A stretch of DNA of 10,647 nucleotides from an uncultured Acidimicrobiales bacterium (lineage in GTDB: Bacteria > Actinomycetota > Acidimicrobiia > Acidimicrobiales > SZUA-35). The position numbers and the translations under genes were made by a program. The number at the start of each line of letters is the position of its first letter. Position 1 is the first letter of the stretch. Below the pieces are notes generated by a model, which was given only the letters and a program-made list of their open reading frames with translations, had not been told where the DNA came from and searched no databases. Location of the stretch: NCBI GenBank assembly GCA_938028175.1, contig CALJAE010000122.1, forward strand, positions 1 to 10,647. The letters are read 5' to 3'. Shown piece by piece: positions 4,977-10,647 of this stretch.

Positions 4977-5884
4977 TCTTTAGGCCAAAGCCAAGCGGCT
5001 CCTCTAACGCCAGAAGAGTCGCCAAATTTGCTCTTTAGAAGCTTGGTATAGACATGTTCGCTAAAGACGTATTGTCCCCAAATTTCAGGTACAGCGTCGT
5101 ACAGTTCATCAGCGTTGGACATTCCACCGCCGAGGACAATAGCGTGTGGATCAACAACGTTAATGATTGAACCCAGGGCTCTTGCCATTCGGTCGACATA
5201 CTTGCCGAAGTGAACTTTTGCGTCATCGTCTCCAGCGCGCATAGCGTCAAGAATTAGTTTTGCATGAAGGTCATCATCGTCAACGTTGTCAATCTCTCCT
5301 TTAAAAGTTCGAGTAAACGAGTTTCCTGACAACCATGTTTCTATACATTGTCTGCGACCGCAGTAGCACGGCCGACCTTGTATCTCTCGTTCGGTGGCAT
5401 CTGGTAAAGGATTGTGCCCCCATTCGCCAGCAATTGAGTTAGCCCCTTCAACAATTTGTCCGTTAACAATCAGCCCACCGCCAACCCCACTACCTACGAT
5501 GACAGCAAACACGATTGGTAGACCAGCGGCTGCGCCGTCAGTCGCTTCGGAAAGAGCTAGACAGTTAGCGTCATTGGCGATTCGAATCTCTTGACCCATA
5601 GCGGCTTCAAGATCTTGTTTAATTGGCTTGCCATTCAAGATGGTTGCGTTAGAACCTTGCAGCAGTCCGGTCTCTAAACTTAGAGACCCCGGCGTAGCAA
5701 TGCCCACAGTTCCTTGCTCACCAACCTTGTTGGCAGCATCGGAGACTAGCTTTGCCATATTCTTTACGTTGGCTTCATAGTCCTCTTTATTTGTAGCGAT
5801 ACGTTCCCGTAGTTGCTCGTTGCCGTCGTCGTCAAGGGCAATAATTTCAATCTTTGTTCCGCCCATATCAATACCAAATCTCAT
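4973..5884 (-). CDS. mak: ROK-family fructokinase (Mak type, EC 2.7.1.4)
   Basis: The 303-residue protein aligns closely with E. coli Mak from end to end. The shared features are the MRFGIDMGGTK phosphate-binding start, IANDANCLA with the catalytic Asp105, FAVIVGSGVGGG (126-137), AGEWGHNPLP (152-161), and the zinc site formed by His157, Cys173, Cys175 and Cys180 (CYCGRRQC). It also shares DPHAIVLGGGMSN and ends with GDSSGVRGAAWLWP. Mak phosphorylates fructose to fructose-6-phosphate with ATP. An in-frame start further upstream (5959) would add a non-homologous N-terminus and run into the divergent gene's promoter, so I use the ATG at 5884. It has no Shine-Dalgarno and an extended -10 (TGC-TACAAT) 7 bases away. 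It is divergent from a mannitol 2-dehydrogenase, whose product fructose would be its substrate. Confidence 0.93.
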   Translation of the reverse strand: MRFGIDMGGTKIEIIALDDDGNEQLRERIATNKEDYEANVKNMAKLVSDAANKVGEQGTVGIATPGSLSLETGLLQGSNATILNGKPIKQDLEAAMGQEIRIANDANCLALSEATDGAAAGLPIVFAVIVGSGVGGGLIVNGQIVEGANSIAGEWGHNPLPDATEREIQGRPCYCGRRQCIETWLSGNSFTRTFKGEIDNVDDDDLHAKLILDAMRAGDDDAKVHFGKYVDRMARALGSIINVVDPHAIVLGGGMSNADELYDAVPEIWGQYVFSEHVYTKLLKSKFGDSSGVRGAAWLWPKD

Positions 5885-5891
5885 GATCGAA

Positions 5892-5900
5892 ATTGTAGCA
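5892..5900 (-). promoter_or_regulatory. Extended -10 of mak, leaderless
   Basis: The minus strand reads TGC-TACAAT, five of six matches to TATAAT plus the TGn extension. Seven bases then separate it from the ATG at 5884, putting the transcription start at or beside the start codon. No -35 is recognisable, which is common for extended -10 promoters. Confidence 0.55.
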
Positions 5901-5927
5901 GTAAATCTGCGGAGGCTTGGGTTCGTT

Positions 5928-5956
5928 TTGTGTCCATACCAAGTTTGGTCTAAGGT
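5928..5956 (+). promoter_or_regulatory. Candidate promoter of mannitol 2-dehydrogenase gene
   Basis: TTGTGT (5928-5933) is separated by 17 bases from TAAGGT (5951-5956), which lies 6 bases before the ATG at 5963. Transcription would begin at or near the start codon. The AAGG inside the -10 could instead act as a short Shine-Dalgarno if transcription starts further upstream. Confidence 0.45.
5938..5949. promoter_or_regulatory. Candidate operator: 12-bp inverted repeat in the -35/-10 spacer
   Basis: ACCAA-GT-TTGGT is a perfect inverted repeat with 5-bp arms, wholly inside the spacer of the proposed dehydrogenase promoter and about 40-55 bases from the mak -10. A repressor bound here would block the dehydrogenase and perhaps mak. 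No regulator gene is in the window. Confidence 0.4.
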
Positions 5957-5962
5957 CACGTA

Positions 5963-7441
5963 ATGGAAAACACAGCCAACCCCATCGAACTTTCAACAGA
6001 GGCGCTCGAGTCGCTCGATCCGAAGACAAACCCACCTTTATACAACAGAGGGGGAGAGAACCGAATCGTCCACATGAGCCTCGGAGGTTTTCATCGATCA
6101 CACCAGGCCTACTACTTAGATCAGCTAAATCGCAAGAGCGATTCTGGATGGGCGATTTGTGCGGTTGGTCTGATGCCACAAGATGAGGACAAGATTTCGC
6201 AGCTTCGCAAACAAGATGGCCTATATTCCCTATTAATGAGGAGCACCTCAGAGAACAACCTCACGGTAGTAGGTTCGATCAACGAGGTATTGTTGGCACC
6301 TAATGAACAAGCTGTTGTGTTGGAACGACTGGCTGATCCTGCAACCAAAGTTCTATCGCTGACAATAACTGAAAAGGGTTACAGCTATGACGAGACAGGC
6401 AATCTAGATGAGAGTAACGATTTAATCGCTGGCGACCTTAAGTCTCCAGACACTCCGAGATCTGCACTGGGCTACATAGTTGCTGGACTAAAGCTAAGAA
6501 GAGATGCCGGTGTCGATCCTTACACCGTAGTGTCATGCGACAACCTGCCAACAAATGGTGAGCTGACAGAGAAACTAGTTCTTCAATACGCTCAGCTGGT
6601 CGACGCCGACTTGGCTGCGTGGATTAAAGCTAATGTCAAGTTTCCCAACTCAATGGTTGACCGAATCACGCCCGTAACTACTCAACCAATTAAAGACATG
6701 GTCCGAGACGACTTTGGCATTATTGACGAGTATCCAGTTGTTTCTGAGGACTTCATTCAGTGGGTTCTAGAAGATAAGTTCTGTAACGAACGTCCCTCGT
6801 GGGAAGAAGTCGGCGTCCAGGTTGTGCCCGACGCTGAGCCATACGAGATTATGAAAGTTCGCCTACTAAACGGAAGTCACTCGATGCTTGCCTACATGTC
6901 TTATCTAATGGGCTACCGAGAAGTTGATGTCGCCATGGCAGATCCACTAGTCGAAGAGTTCGTGCGTAGGTATATGGAAGAAGAAGTATTGCCATCTGTG
7001 CCAGATGTTCCTGGAATGGATCTATCTGAATATCGACCAACCTTGGTGCGACGATTTGCTAATCCAGCAATCTCTGATCAAATTCAGAGGCTGGCAGAGG
7101 ACGGATCAACCAAGATCCCCAATGCTGTATTCTCTTTCCTGACAGGCCACCTGGAAACGGGAGCCAAAATTGATCTGACAGTATTGGCCATAGCTTGTTG
7201 GTTTAGATATCTGCAAGCCAAAGACGAACGAGGCGAGCCAATTGAGATCAACGATCCACGTTCAGAAGAGCTGATTGCTGCAGCACAGACCAACACTCCA
7301 GTAGAGAGCCTTTTGGCGATTGAACCGGTATTCGGTGCTCTTGGCAAGAATGCAGGATTTGTAACAAAGGTAAATGAAGCATTAAGCCAAATTAGCTCTG
7401 AAGGCACAAAAGCGTCTGTTGAGAAAGCACTCGCTGGGTAG
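5963..7441 (+). CDS. Mannitol 2-dehydrogenase (polyol-specific long-chain dehydrogenase family)
   Basis: The 492-residue length and motifs are those of long-chain mannitol 2-dehydrogenases, which oxidise D-mannitol to D-fructose with NAD. The N-terminal nucleotide-binding segment reads LGGFHRSHQAYYLDQL (residues 40-55). AICAVGLMPQD follows at 64-74 and SCDNLPTNG at 191-199. The catalytic pattern K-x4-N-x2-H is present as Lys298, Asn303 and His306 in KVRLLNGSH, with the same spacing as Lys295, Asn300 and His303 of the Pseudomonas fluorescens enzyme. Related enzymes act on arabitol, sorbitol or fructuronate, so the exact polyol is open. The divergent Mak-type fructokinase favours a substrate giving fructose (mannitol or sorbitol) over fructuronate. 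The ABC importer begins about 120 bases downstream on the same strand with its own promoter. Confidence 0.92.
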   Translation: MENTANPIELSTEALESLDPKTNPPLYNRGGENRIVHMSLGGFHRSHQAYYLDQLNRKSDSGWAICAVGLMPQDEDKISQLRKQDGLYSLLMRSTSENNLTVVGSINEVLLAPNEQAVVLERLADPATKVLSLTITEKGYSYDETGNLDESNDLIAGDLKSPDTPRSALGYIVAGLKLRRDAGVDPYTVVSCDNLPTNGELTEKLVLQYAQLVDADLAAWIKANVKFPNSMVDRITPVTTQPIKDMVRDDFGIIDEYPVVSEDFIQWVLEDKFCNERPSWEEVGVQVVPDAEPYEIMKVRLLNGSHSMLAYMSYLMGYREVDVAMADPLVEEFVRRYMEEEVLPSVPDVPGMDLSEYRPTLVRRFANPAISDQIQRLAEDGSTKIPNAVFSFLTGHLETGAKIDLTVLAIACWFRYLQAKDERGEPIEINDPRSEELIAAAQTNTPVESLLAIEPVFGALGKNAGFVTKVNEALSQISSEGTKASVEKALAG

Positions 7442-7466
7442 TTCTACTGCTCGAATGTTACAAAAA

Positions 7467-7482
7467 TGTCAATGAATTGACA
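7467..7482. promoter_or_regulatory. Candidate operator over the ABC-transporter -35 box
   Basis: TGTCAAT-GA-ATTGACA is a perfect inverted repeat with 7-bp arms and a 2-base centre. Its right arm contains the TTGACA -35 hexamer, so a bound regulator would compete with RNA polymerase. The arms are unlike those of the palindrome before the mannitol dehydrogenase, so a different regulator or binding mode is implied. Confidence 0.5.
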
Positions 7483-7505
7483 CGCCTAGACGAGCTGCCT
7501 ATAGT
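7477..7505 (+). promoter_or_regulatory. Strong sigma-70-type promoter of the ABC polyol importer
   Basis: TTGACA (7477-7482), a 17-base spacer and TATAGT (7500-7505) form a near-consensus promoter, the best in the window. Transcription should start near 7512, leaving a leader of about 48 bases with AAAGG (7545-7549) as ribosome binding site for the ATG at 7560. Confidence 0.75.
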
Positions 7506-7559
7506 CGGCAACACTCGAGATGTCTAAATTATTTCGGGTATATGAAAGGTATTAGATAC

Positions 7560-8963
7560 ATGAACCAAGCACAGCAAGGCAAAAAGCCGCTGTTGACACT
7601 GCTTGCCGTTCTTGCTTCTCTATTCCTAATTGCTGCAGCTTGCGGCGACGATGGAGATAGCGAAGCAGGTGGCGAGGGTGGCGAAAGCGGCGAAAGCGAC
7701 GGAGATCGTTCGATCAACGTAGCAATCGTCGGTGGTAACCCACAGATGGAAGACATTCAGGCATTAACACCTGAACTATTCACAGAAGATTCAGGAATCG
7801 AAGTTAACTACACTGCACTAGATGAGGGTCAGATCCGTCAGCTAGTAAGCCGTGAGTTAACAGGTGACGACGGAAACTTCGATGTTGTAATGGTTGGTCT
7901 ATACGACACACCATTGTTCGCTGCAGCTGGAAACCTAGCTCCGCTTACAGAGTTTGCTGAAGCAGACGAAGAATACAACGTAGAGGGAATTTTCCAGTCA
8001 GTACGTGACGGACTTTCAGTAGACGGTGACCTGTTCGCAGCACCTTTCTATGCGGAAAGCTCTTTCCTAGCGTACCGAGCTGACCTATTTGAAGAAGCTG
8101 GCGTAGAGCCACTTTCTGACAACCCAACATGGGAAGAAGTAGCTGCGGCTGCCCGAGCAATCGACTCAGAAGACGTGTCAGGTATCTGTCTACGTGGTCT
8201 AGCTGGTTGGGGTGACCTTGGAGCTTCTTTCACAACTGTTCTTAACACCTTTGGTGGAACATGGTGGGAAGCTAACGAAGATGGCACCCCAGGTGCTGCT
8301 CAAGTTGACCAGCCAGAATTCCGTGAAGCACTTGAATTCTACGTTGACCTTCTAGCTGATGCTGGACAGGACGATGCTGCTAACTCAAGCTTCAACCAGT
8401 GCCGTGAGCTTTACGAAGCCGGTGGAACTGCAATGTGGTACGACGCTACCGTAGGTGCAAGTTTCCTTGACGCTGCTGACTCAGCAGTTGTTGGCAACAA
8501 CGTATATGTTCAGGCTCCAGTAGCTGAAACAGACGCTTCTGGTTGGCTATGGTCATGGAACCTAGCGATTCCAGAATTCGTTGAAGACAAAGAAACAGCT
8601 TGGGAATTCGTCAGCTGGGCTACAAGTGAACAGTATCTAGAAGATGCTGCTGTAGCACTAGACGGTGGATGGGCTGCAGTCCCTCCAGGAACACGTACAG
8701 CACTTTATGAGAATGAAGAGTACCTAGCTGCTGCTGAAGCCTTTGCTCAGCCAACACTAGATGCTATTGCTGCTGCTGACCCAACCAACCCAGGAACAAC
8801 ACCTCGTCCAGGACTTGGTGGAGTGCAGTTTGTTGGTATTCCAGAATGGCAAGCATTCGGTACAGCATGTACAGAACAACTATCTTCAGTAATCGCTGGA
8901 GCAGTTGACATTGATTCTGCAATCGCAGAGTGTCAACGACTAGCCGAGGAGATTAGCCAATAA
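7560..8963 (+). CDS. ABC sugar/polyol transporter substrate-binding lipoprotein (family 1)
   Basis: This is a 467-residue secreted binding protein. Residues 1-27 form a lipoprotein signal (KK then a hydrophobic core LLTLLAVLASLFLIAAA), with Cys28 as the likely lipidated residue. A Gly/Glu/Asp/Ser linker (29-50) leads to a family-1 extracellular solute-binding fold (INVAIVGGNPQMEDI onward, with ELTGDDGNFDVVMVG and WEFVSWATSEQYLEDAA). Similarity in style to SmoE/MtlE polyol binders and the adjacent mannitol dehydrogenase suggest a hexitol ligand, by inference. ATGs at 7542 and 7560 are both in frame; I prefer 7560 because AAAGG lies 10 bases before it and it gives a cleaner signal peptide. Codon use is biased: Asn is AAC almost everywhere (one AAT seen) and Arg is CGT or CGA, with no AGA or AGG, consistent with high expression. 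The next gene starts directly after its stop. Confidence 0.94.
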   Translation: MNQAQQGKKPLLTLLAVLASLFLIAAACGDDGDSEAGGEGGESGESDGDRSINVAIVGGNPQMEDIQALTPELFTEDSGIEVNYTALDEGQIRQLVSRELTGDDGNFDVVMVGLYDTPLFAAAGNLAPLTEFAEADEEYNVEGIFQSVRDGLSVDGDLFAAPFYAESSFLAYRADLFEEAGVEPLSDNPTWEEVAAAARAIDSEDVSGICLRGLAGWGDLGASFTTVLNTFGGTWWEANEDGTPGAAQVDQPEFREALEFYVDLLADAGQDDAANSSFNQCRELYEAGGTAMWYDATVGASFLDAADSAVVGNNVYVQAPVAETDASGWLWSWNLAIPEFVEDKETAWEFVSWATSEQYLEDAAVALDGGWAAVPPGTRTALYENEEYLAAAEAFAQPTLDAIAAADPTNPGTTPRPGLGGVQFVGIPEWQAFGTACTEQLSSVIAGAVDIDSAIAECQRLAEEISQ

Positions 8964-9911
8964 ATGGCAAAAGTTACTACAGAAGAAAAAAGCTCTAAGG
9001 AGCAATCTGTAGATAGCAATTCGGAAGCGTCGGCGTCACGTCCCTCAGGAGGGGCGTGGCGTCGTCGCCTGCCATTGCTACCTGCGTTAATCTTTCAGAT
9101 TGCGCTTACTCAGATTCCATTTGCGTTCAGCATCTATTATTCCCTGACAAACTGGAATCTAACTGCGTTCTCGCCGCCACGAATGTTGGTGTGGTTTGAG
9201 AACTACGTTGACTTGATCAGCGACCCCACGTTTCGCGACGCTATATGGGTTACCATTACGCTGACGGTTCTAAGCGTGGCGTTGTCCATCATCTTTGGTC
9301 TAGCATTAGCTTCGCTACTTGATCGTAAATTCTTTGGGCAGGGTTTTGTTCGTACCCTTCTCATCACACCATTTCTCATAACACCCGTTGTGTCCGCACT
9401 CGTTTGGCGAGAGCAAATTCTTAGTGCGAATTTCGGCGTTCTCAATTGGTTCCTCGAACAAATAGGCCTTAGCTCTGTGGAGTTCACGACTGCCCACGCA
9501 TATTGGTCGGTTATGTTCATCATTGTTTGGCAGTGGACTCCGTTTATGATGTTGATTCTTCTTGCTGGCTTGCAGAGCCAGGACTCATCCGTCCTAGAAG
9601 CGGCCAAGGTAGACGGTGCGTCCAGAAGTGCGACCTTCTTTCAGATTACGCTTCCTCATCTGCGTCGCTATATCGAGCTCGGTATTCTGCTCGGTGTTGT
9701 CTACATCTCGCAGGTGTTTGACCAAATCCAGATTCTTGCGGGTCGACTCGTGGGAACTAAGAATGTAGCCTTCGAGGTCTTCGATACCGGATTCAACGAC
9801 TTGAATCTTGGTCTTGCCTCAGCACAGTCCATTATCACCGTGGTCGGTTCGATTATCGTTGCCACCATTGGTTTGAAGTTCTTGAGCAACCTATTAGAGG
9901 AGGCTTCATAA
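8964..9911 (+). CDS. ABC polyol transporter permease 1 (MalF/SmoF-like)
   Basis: The 315-residue protein has a polar cytoplasmic N-terminus (1-35) and six predicted membrane helices, at about residues 36-58, 94-119, 129-149, 178-203, 236-258 and 287-308. Between the fourth and fifth lies the EAA loop EAAKVDGASRSATFF (212-226), which docks onto the transporter ATPase. This is the MalF-side subunit of a carbohydrate uptake-1 (CUT1) importer. The ATG follows the binding-protein stop without a gap (TAAATG), and GAGGAG (8946-8951) lies 12 bases upstream, so translation is probably coupled. It shares the SmoF-type layout of short periplasmic regions and lacks the large MalF insertion. Its stop overlaps the start of permease 2 by one base. 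Confidence 0.95.
   Translation: MAKVTTEEKSSKEQSVDSNSEASASRPSGGAWRRRLPLLPALIFQIALTQIPFAFSIYYSLTNWNLTAFSPPRMLVWFENYVDLISDPTFRDAIWVTITLTVLSVALSIIFGLALASLLDRKFFGQGFVRTLLITPFLITPVVSALVWREQILSANFGVLNWFLEQIGLSSVEFTTAHAYWSVMFIIVWQWTPFMMLILLAGLQSQDSSVLEAAKVDGASRSATFFQITLPHLRRYIELGILLGVVYISQVFDQIQILAGRLVGTKNVAFEVFDTGFNDLNLGLASAQSIITVVGSIIVATIGLKFLSNLLEEAS
9897..9903 (+). promoter_or_regulatory. Strong ribosome binding site of permease 2
   Basis: GAGGAGG lies 7 bases before the ATG at 9911, the longest anti-16S match in the window. It is placed inside the last codons of permease 1, whose stop TAA shares its final A with that ATG. Confidence 0.8.
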
Positions 9912-10647
9912 TGAGCGAGACAACTACCAAAGAAGAACAGTCGTTATCGCCAGCCAAGGCTGAGTCGACTAAACCCTCCAAGTTCACCTTGGGTGGGGCT
10001 TTGACTTCAGCTTTCACCTGGTTCATTGCGCTGTTCACCTTCTTCCCAATCGCATGGATGGTTTTCAACGGCTTTAAAACTGAGGCTGATGCCAATGGCG
10101 ATCCAGTCTTTCTCTTCTCGCCGACCCTAGACCAGTATCGAGAAGTTACTGAGAGCTTGCAAGGCCAATTGGGCTTTAGGGAGGCGTTCTTTAACTCAGC
10201 GATTACCTCAATAGGCTCCACAATCATCGTGTTGCTGCTGGCGGTGCCGGCAGCCTATGCCCTTTCAATTACAGCGATCCCAAAGTGGAAAGATGTTCTC
10301 TTCTTCTTCATCTCTACGAAGTTCTTACCTGTAATTGCAGCGATTGTGCCAATCTTTGTGATCTTCGATGAGCTGGGCCTTGATAACTCCCGAATTGGTC
10401 TGTTGATTCTCTACACGTCGATCAACTTGCCGCTTGCCGTCTGGATGCTTCGTTCGTTCCTGGCCGATGTTCCAAAAGAGCTCGTTGAAGCGGCCCGCAT
10501 TGACGGAGCAGGGCTGTTTACACAGTTGAAGTCAGTGATATTGCCAATCATTGCTCCAGGCCTGGCAGCTACAGCTCTACTTTGTTTCATCTTTGCTTGG
10601 AATGAGTTCTTCTTCGCTGTCCAGCTGAACTTCCAGGGTGGCCGTAC
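9911..10647 (+). CDS. ABC polyol transporter permease 2 (MalG/SmoG-like), 3' end beyond window
   Basis: The first 245 residues are present and show a polar N-terminus (1-28) and membrane helices at about 29-52, 97-119, 128-152, 161-180 and 208-230. The EAA loop is at LVEAARIDGAGLFTQLKSVILP (191-212). The STKFLPVIAAIVPIF stretch (135-149) resembles the STKMLP region of SmoG-type polyol permeases. With about 30-40 residues expected to be missing, the gene runs off the window end intact. It partners permease 1 in forming the membrane channel. The energising ATPase (SmoK/MtlK/UgpC type) is presumably further downstream or encoded elsewhere. The gene overlaps permease 1 by one base (TAATG). Confidence 0.95.
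   Translation, partial: MSETTTKEEQSLSPAKAESTKPSKFTLGGALTSAFTWFIALFTFFPIAWMVFNGFKTEADANGDPVFLFSPTLDQYREVTESLQGQLGFREAFFNSAITSIGSTIIVLLLAVPAAYALSITAIPKWKDVLFFFISTKFLPVIAAIVPIFVIFDELGLDNSRIGLLILYTSINLPLAVWMLRSFLADVPKELVEAARIDGAGLFTQLKSVILPIIAPGLAATALLCFIFAWNEFFFAVQLNFQGGR

Noticed and set aside
5885..5959. N-terminal extension of Mak from an upstream start
   Set aside because: Mak homologues begin with MR(F/I)GID at 5884, and the extension crosses the divergent promoter.
9203..10227. Minus-strand open frames across the two permease genes
   Set aside because: The plus strand encodes continuous permeases with EAA loops, and the minus frames have no recognisable domains.
1..10647. CRISPR arrays, tRNA or rRNA genes, insertion sequences, defence or phage genes
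   Set aside because: No direct-repeat array, cloverleaf-like segment, transposase motif or terminal inverted repeat was found in the gaps, and all long genes belong to metabolic or redox families.

Overview
The window looks like part of an actinobacterial chromosome of moderate GC content. A free-living aquatic lineage such as the Acidimicrobiia is my guess, not something the sequence proves. Three things point this way: a hydroquinone-reductase-type GST whose thiol-site sequence is not the usual glutathione-type one, many genes that look leaderless (TANNNT 6-7 bases before the start codon and no Shine-Dalgarno), and the general style of the proteins. There is no rRNA, tRNA, CRISPR array, insertion sequence or phage gene that I can see.

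Left part (1-2285): small household and stress genes in alternating orientation. A four-helix membrane protein and the start of an AlkB DNA dioxygenase form a minus-strand pair. They are followed by a stand-alone pterin-4a-carbinolamine dehydratase (+), a VOC/bleomycin-resistance-like protein (-), and a diiron alternative oxidase that resembles the plastid terminal oxidase (PTOX) branch (+).

Middle part (2409-4976): two paralogous membrane-anchored DM13-domain proteins (+) flank a glutathionyl-hydroquinone reductase homologue (-). Together with the alternative oxidase this is a local cluster of quinol/thiol redox functions. That they act together is inference.

Right part (4973-10647): a polyol uptake and catabolism locus. 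Mak-type fructokinase (-) is divergent from a long-chain mannitol 2-dehydrogenase (+). About 100 bases on, under its own strong promoter, comes a binding-protein-dependent ABC importer: lipoprotein, permease 1 and permease 2, the last cut by the window end. The simplest reading is import of mannitol or a similar hexitol, oxidation to fructose, and phosphorylation to fructose-6-phosphate. The ATPase and any regulator are not in the window.

The control signals are unusually readable. Six starts have a TANNNT hexamer at leaderless spacing, and five of these have no Shine-Dalgarno. The mannitol dehydrogenase promoter has a 12-bp inverted repeat between its -35 and -10. The ABC promoter (TTGACA-N17-TATAGT) has a 16-bp inverted repeat over its -35 box.
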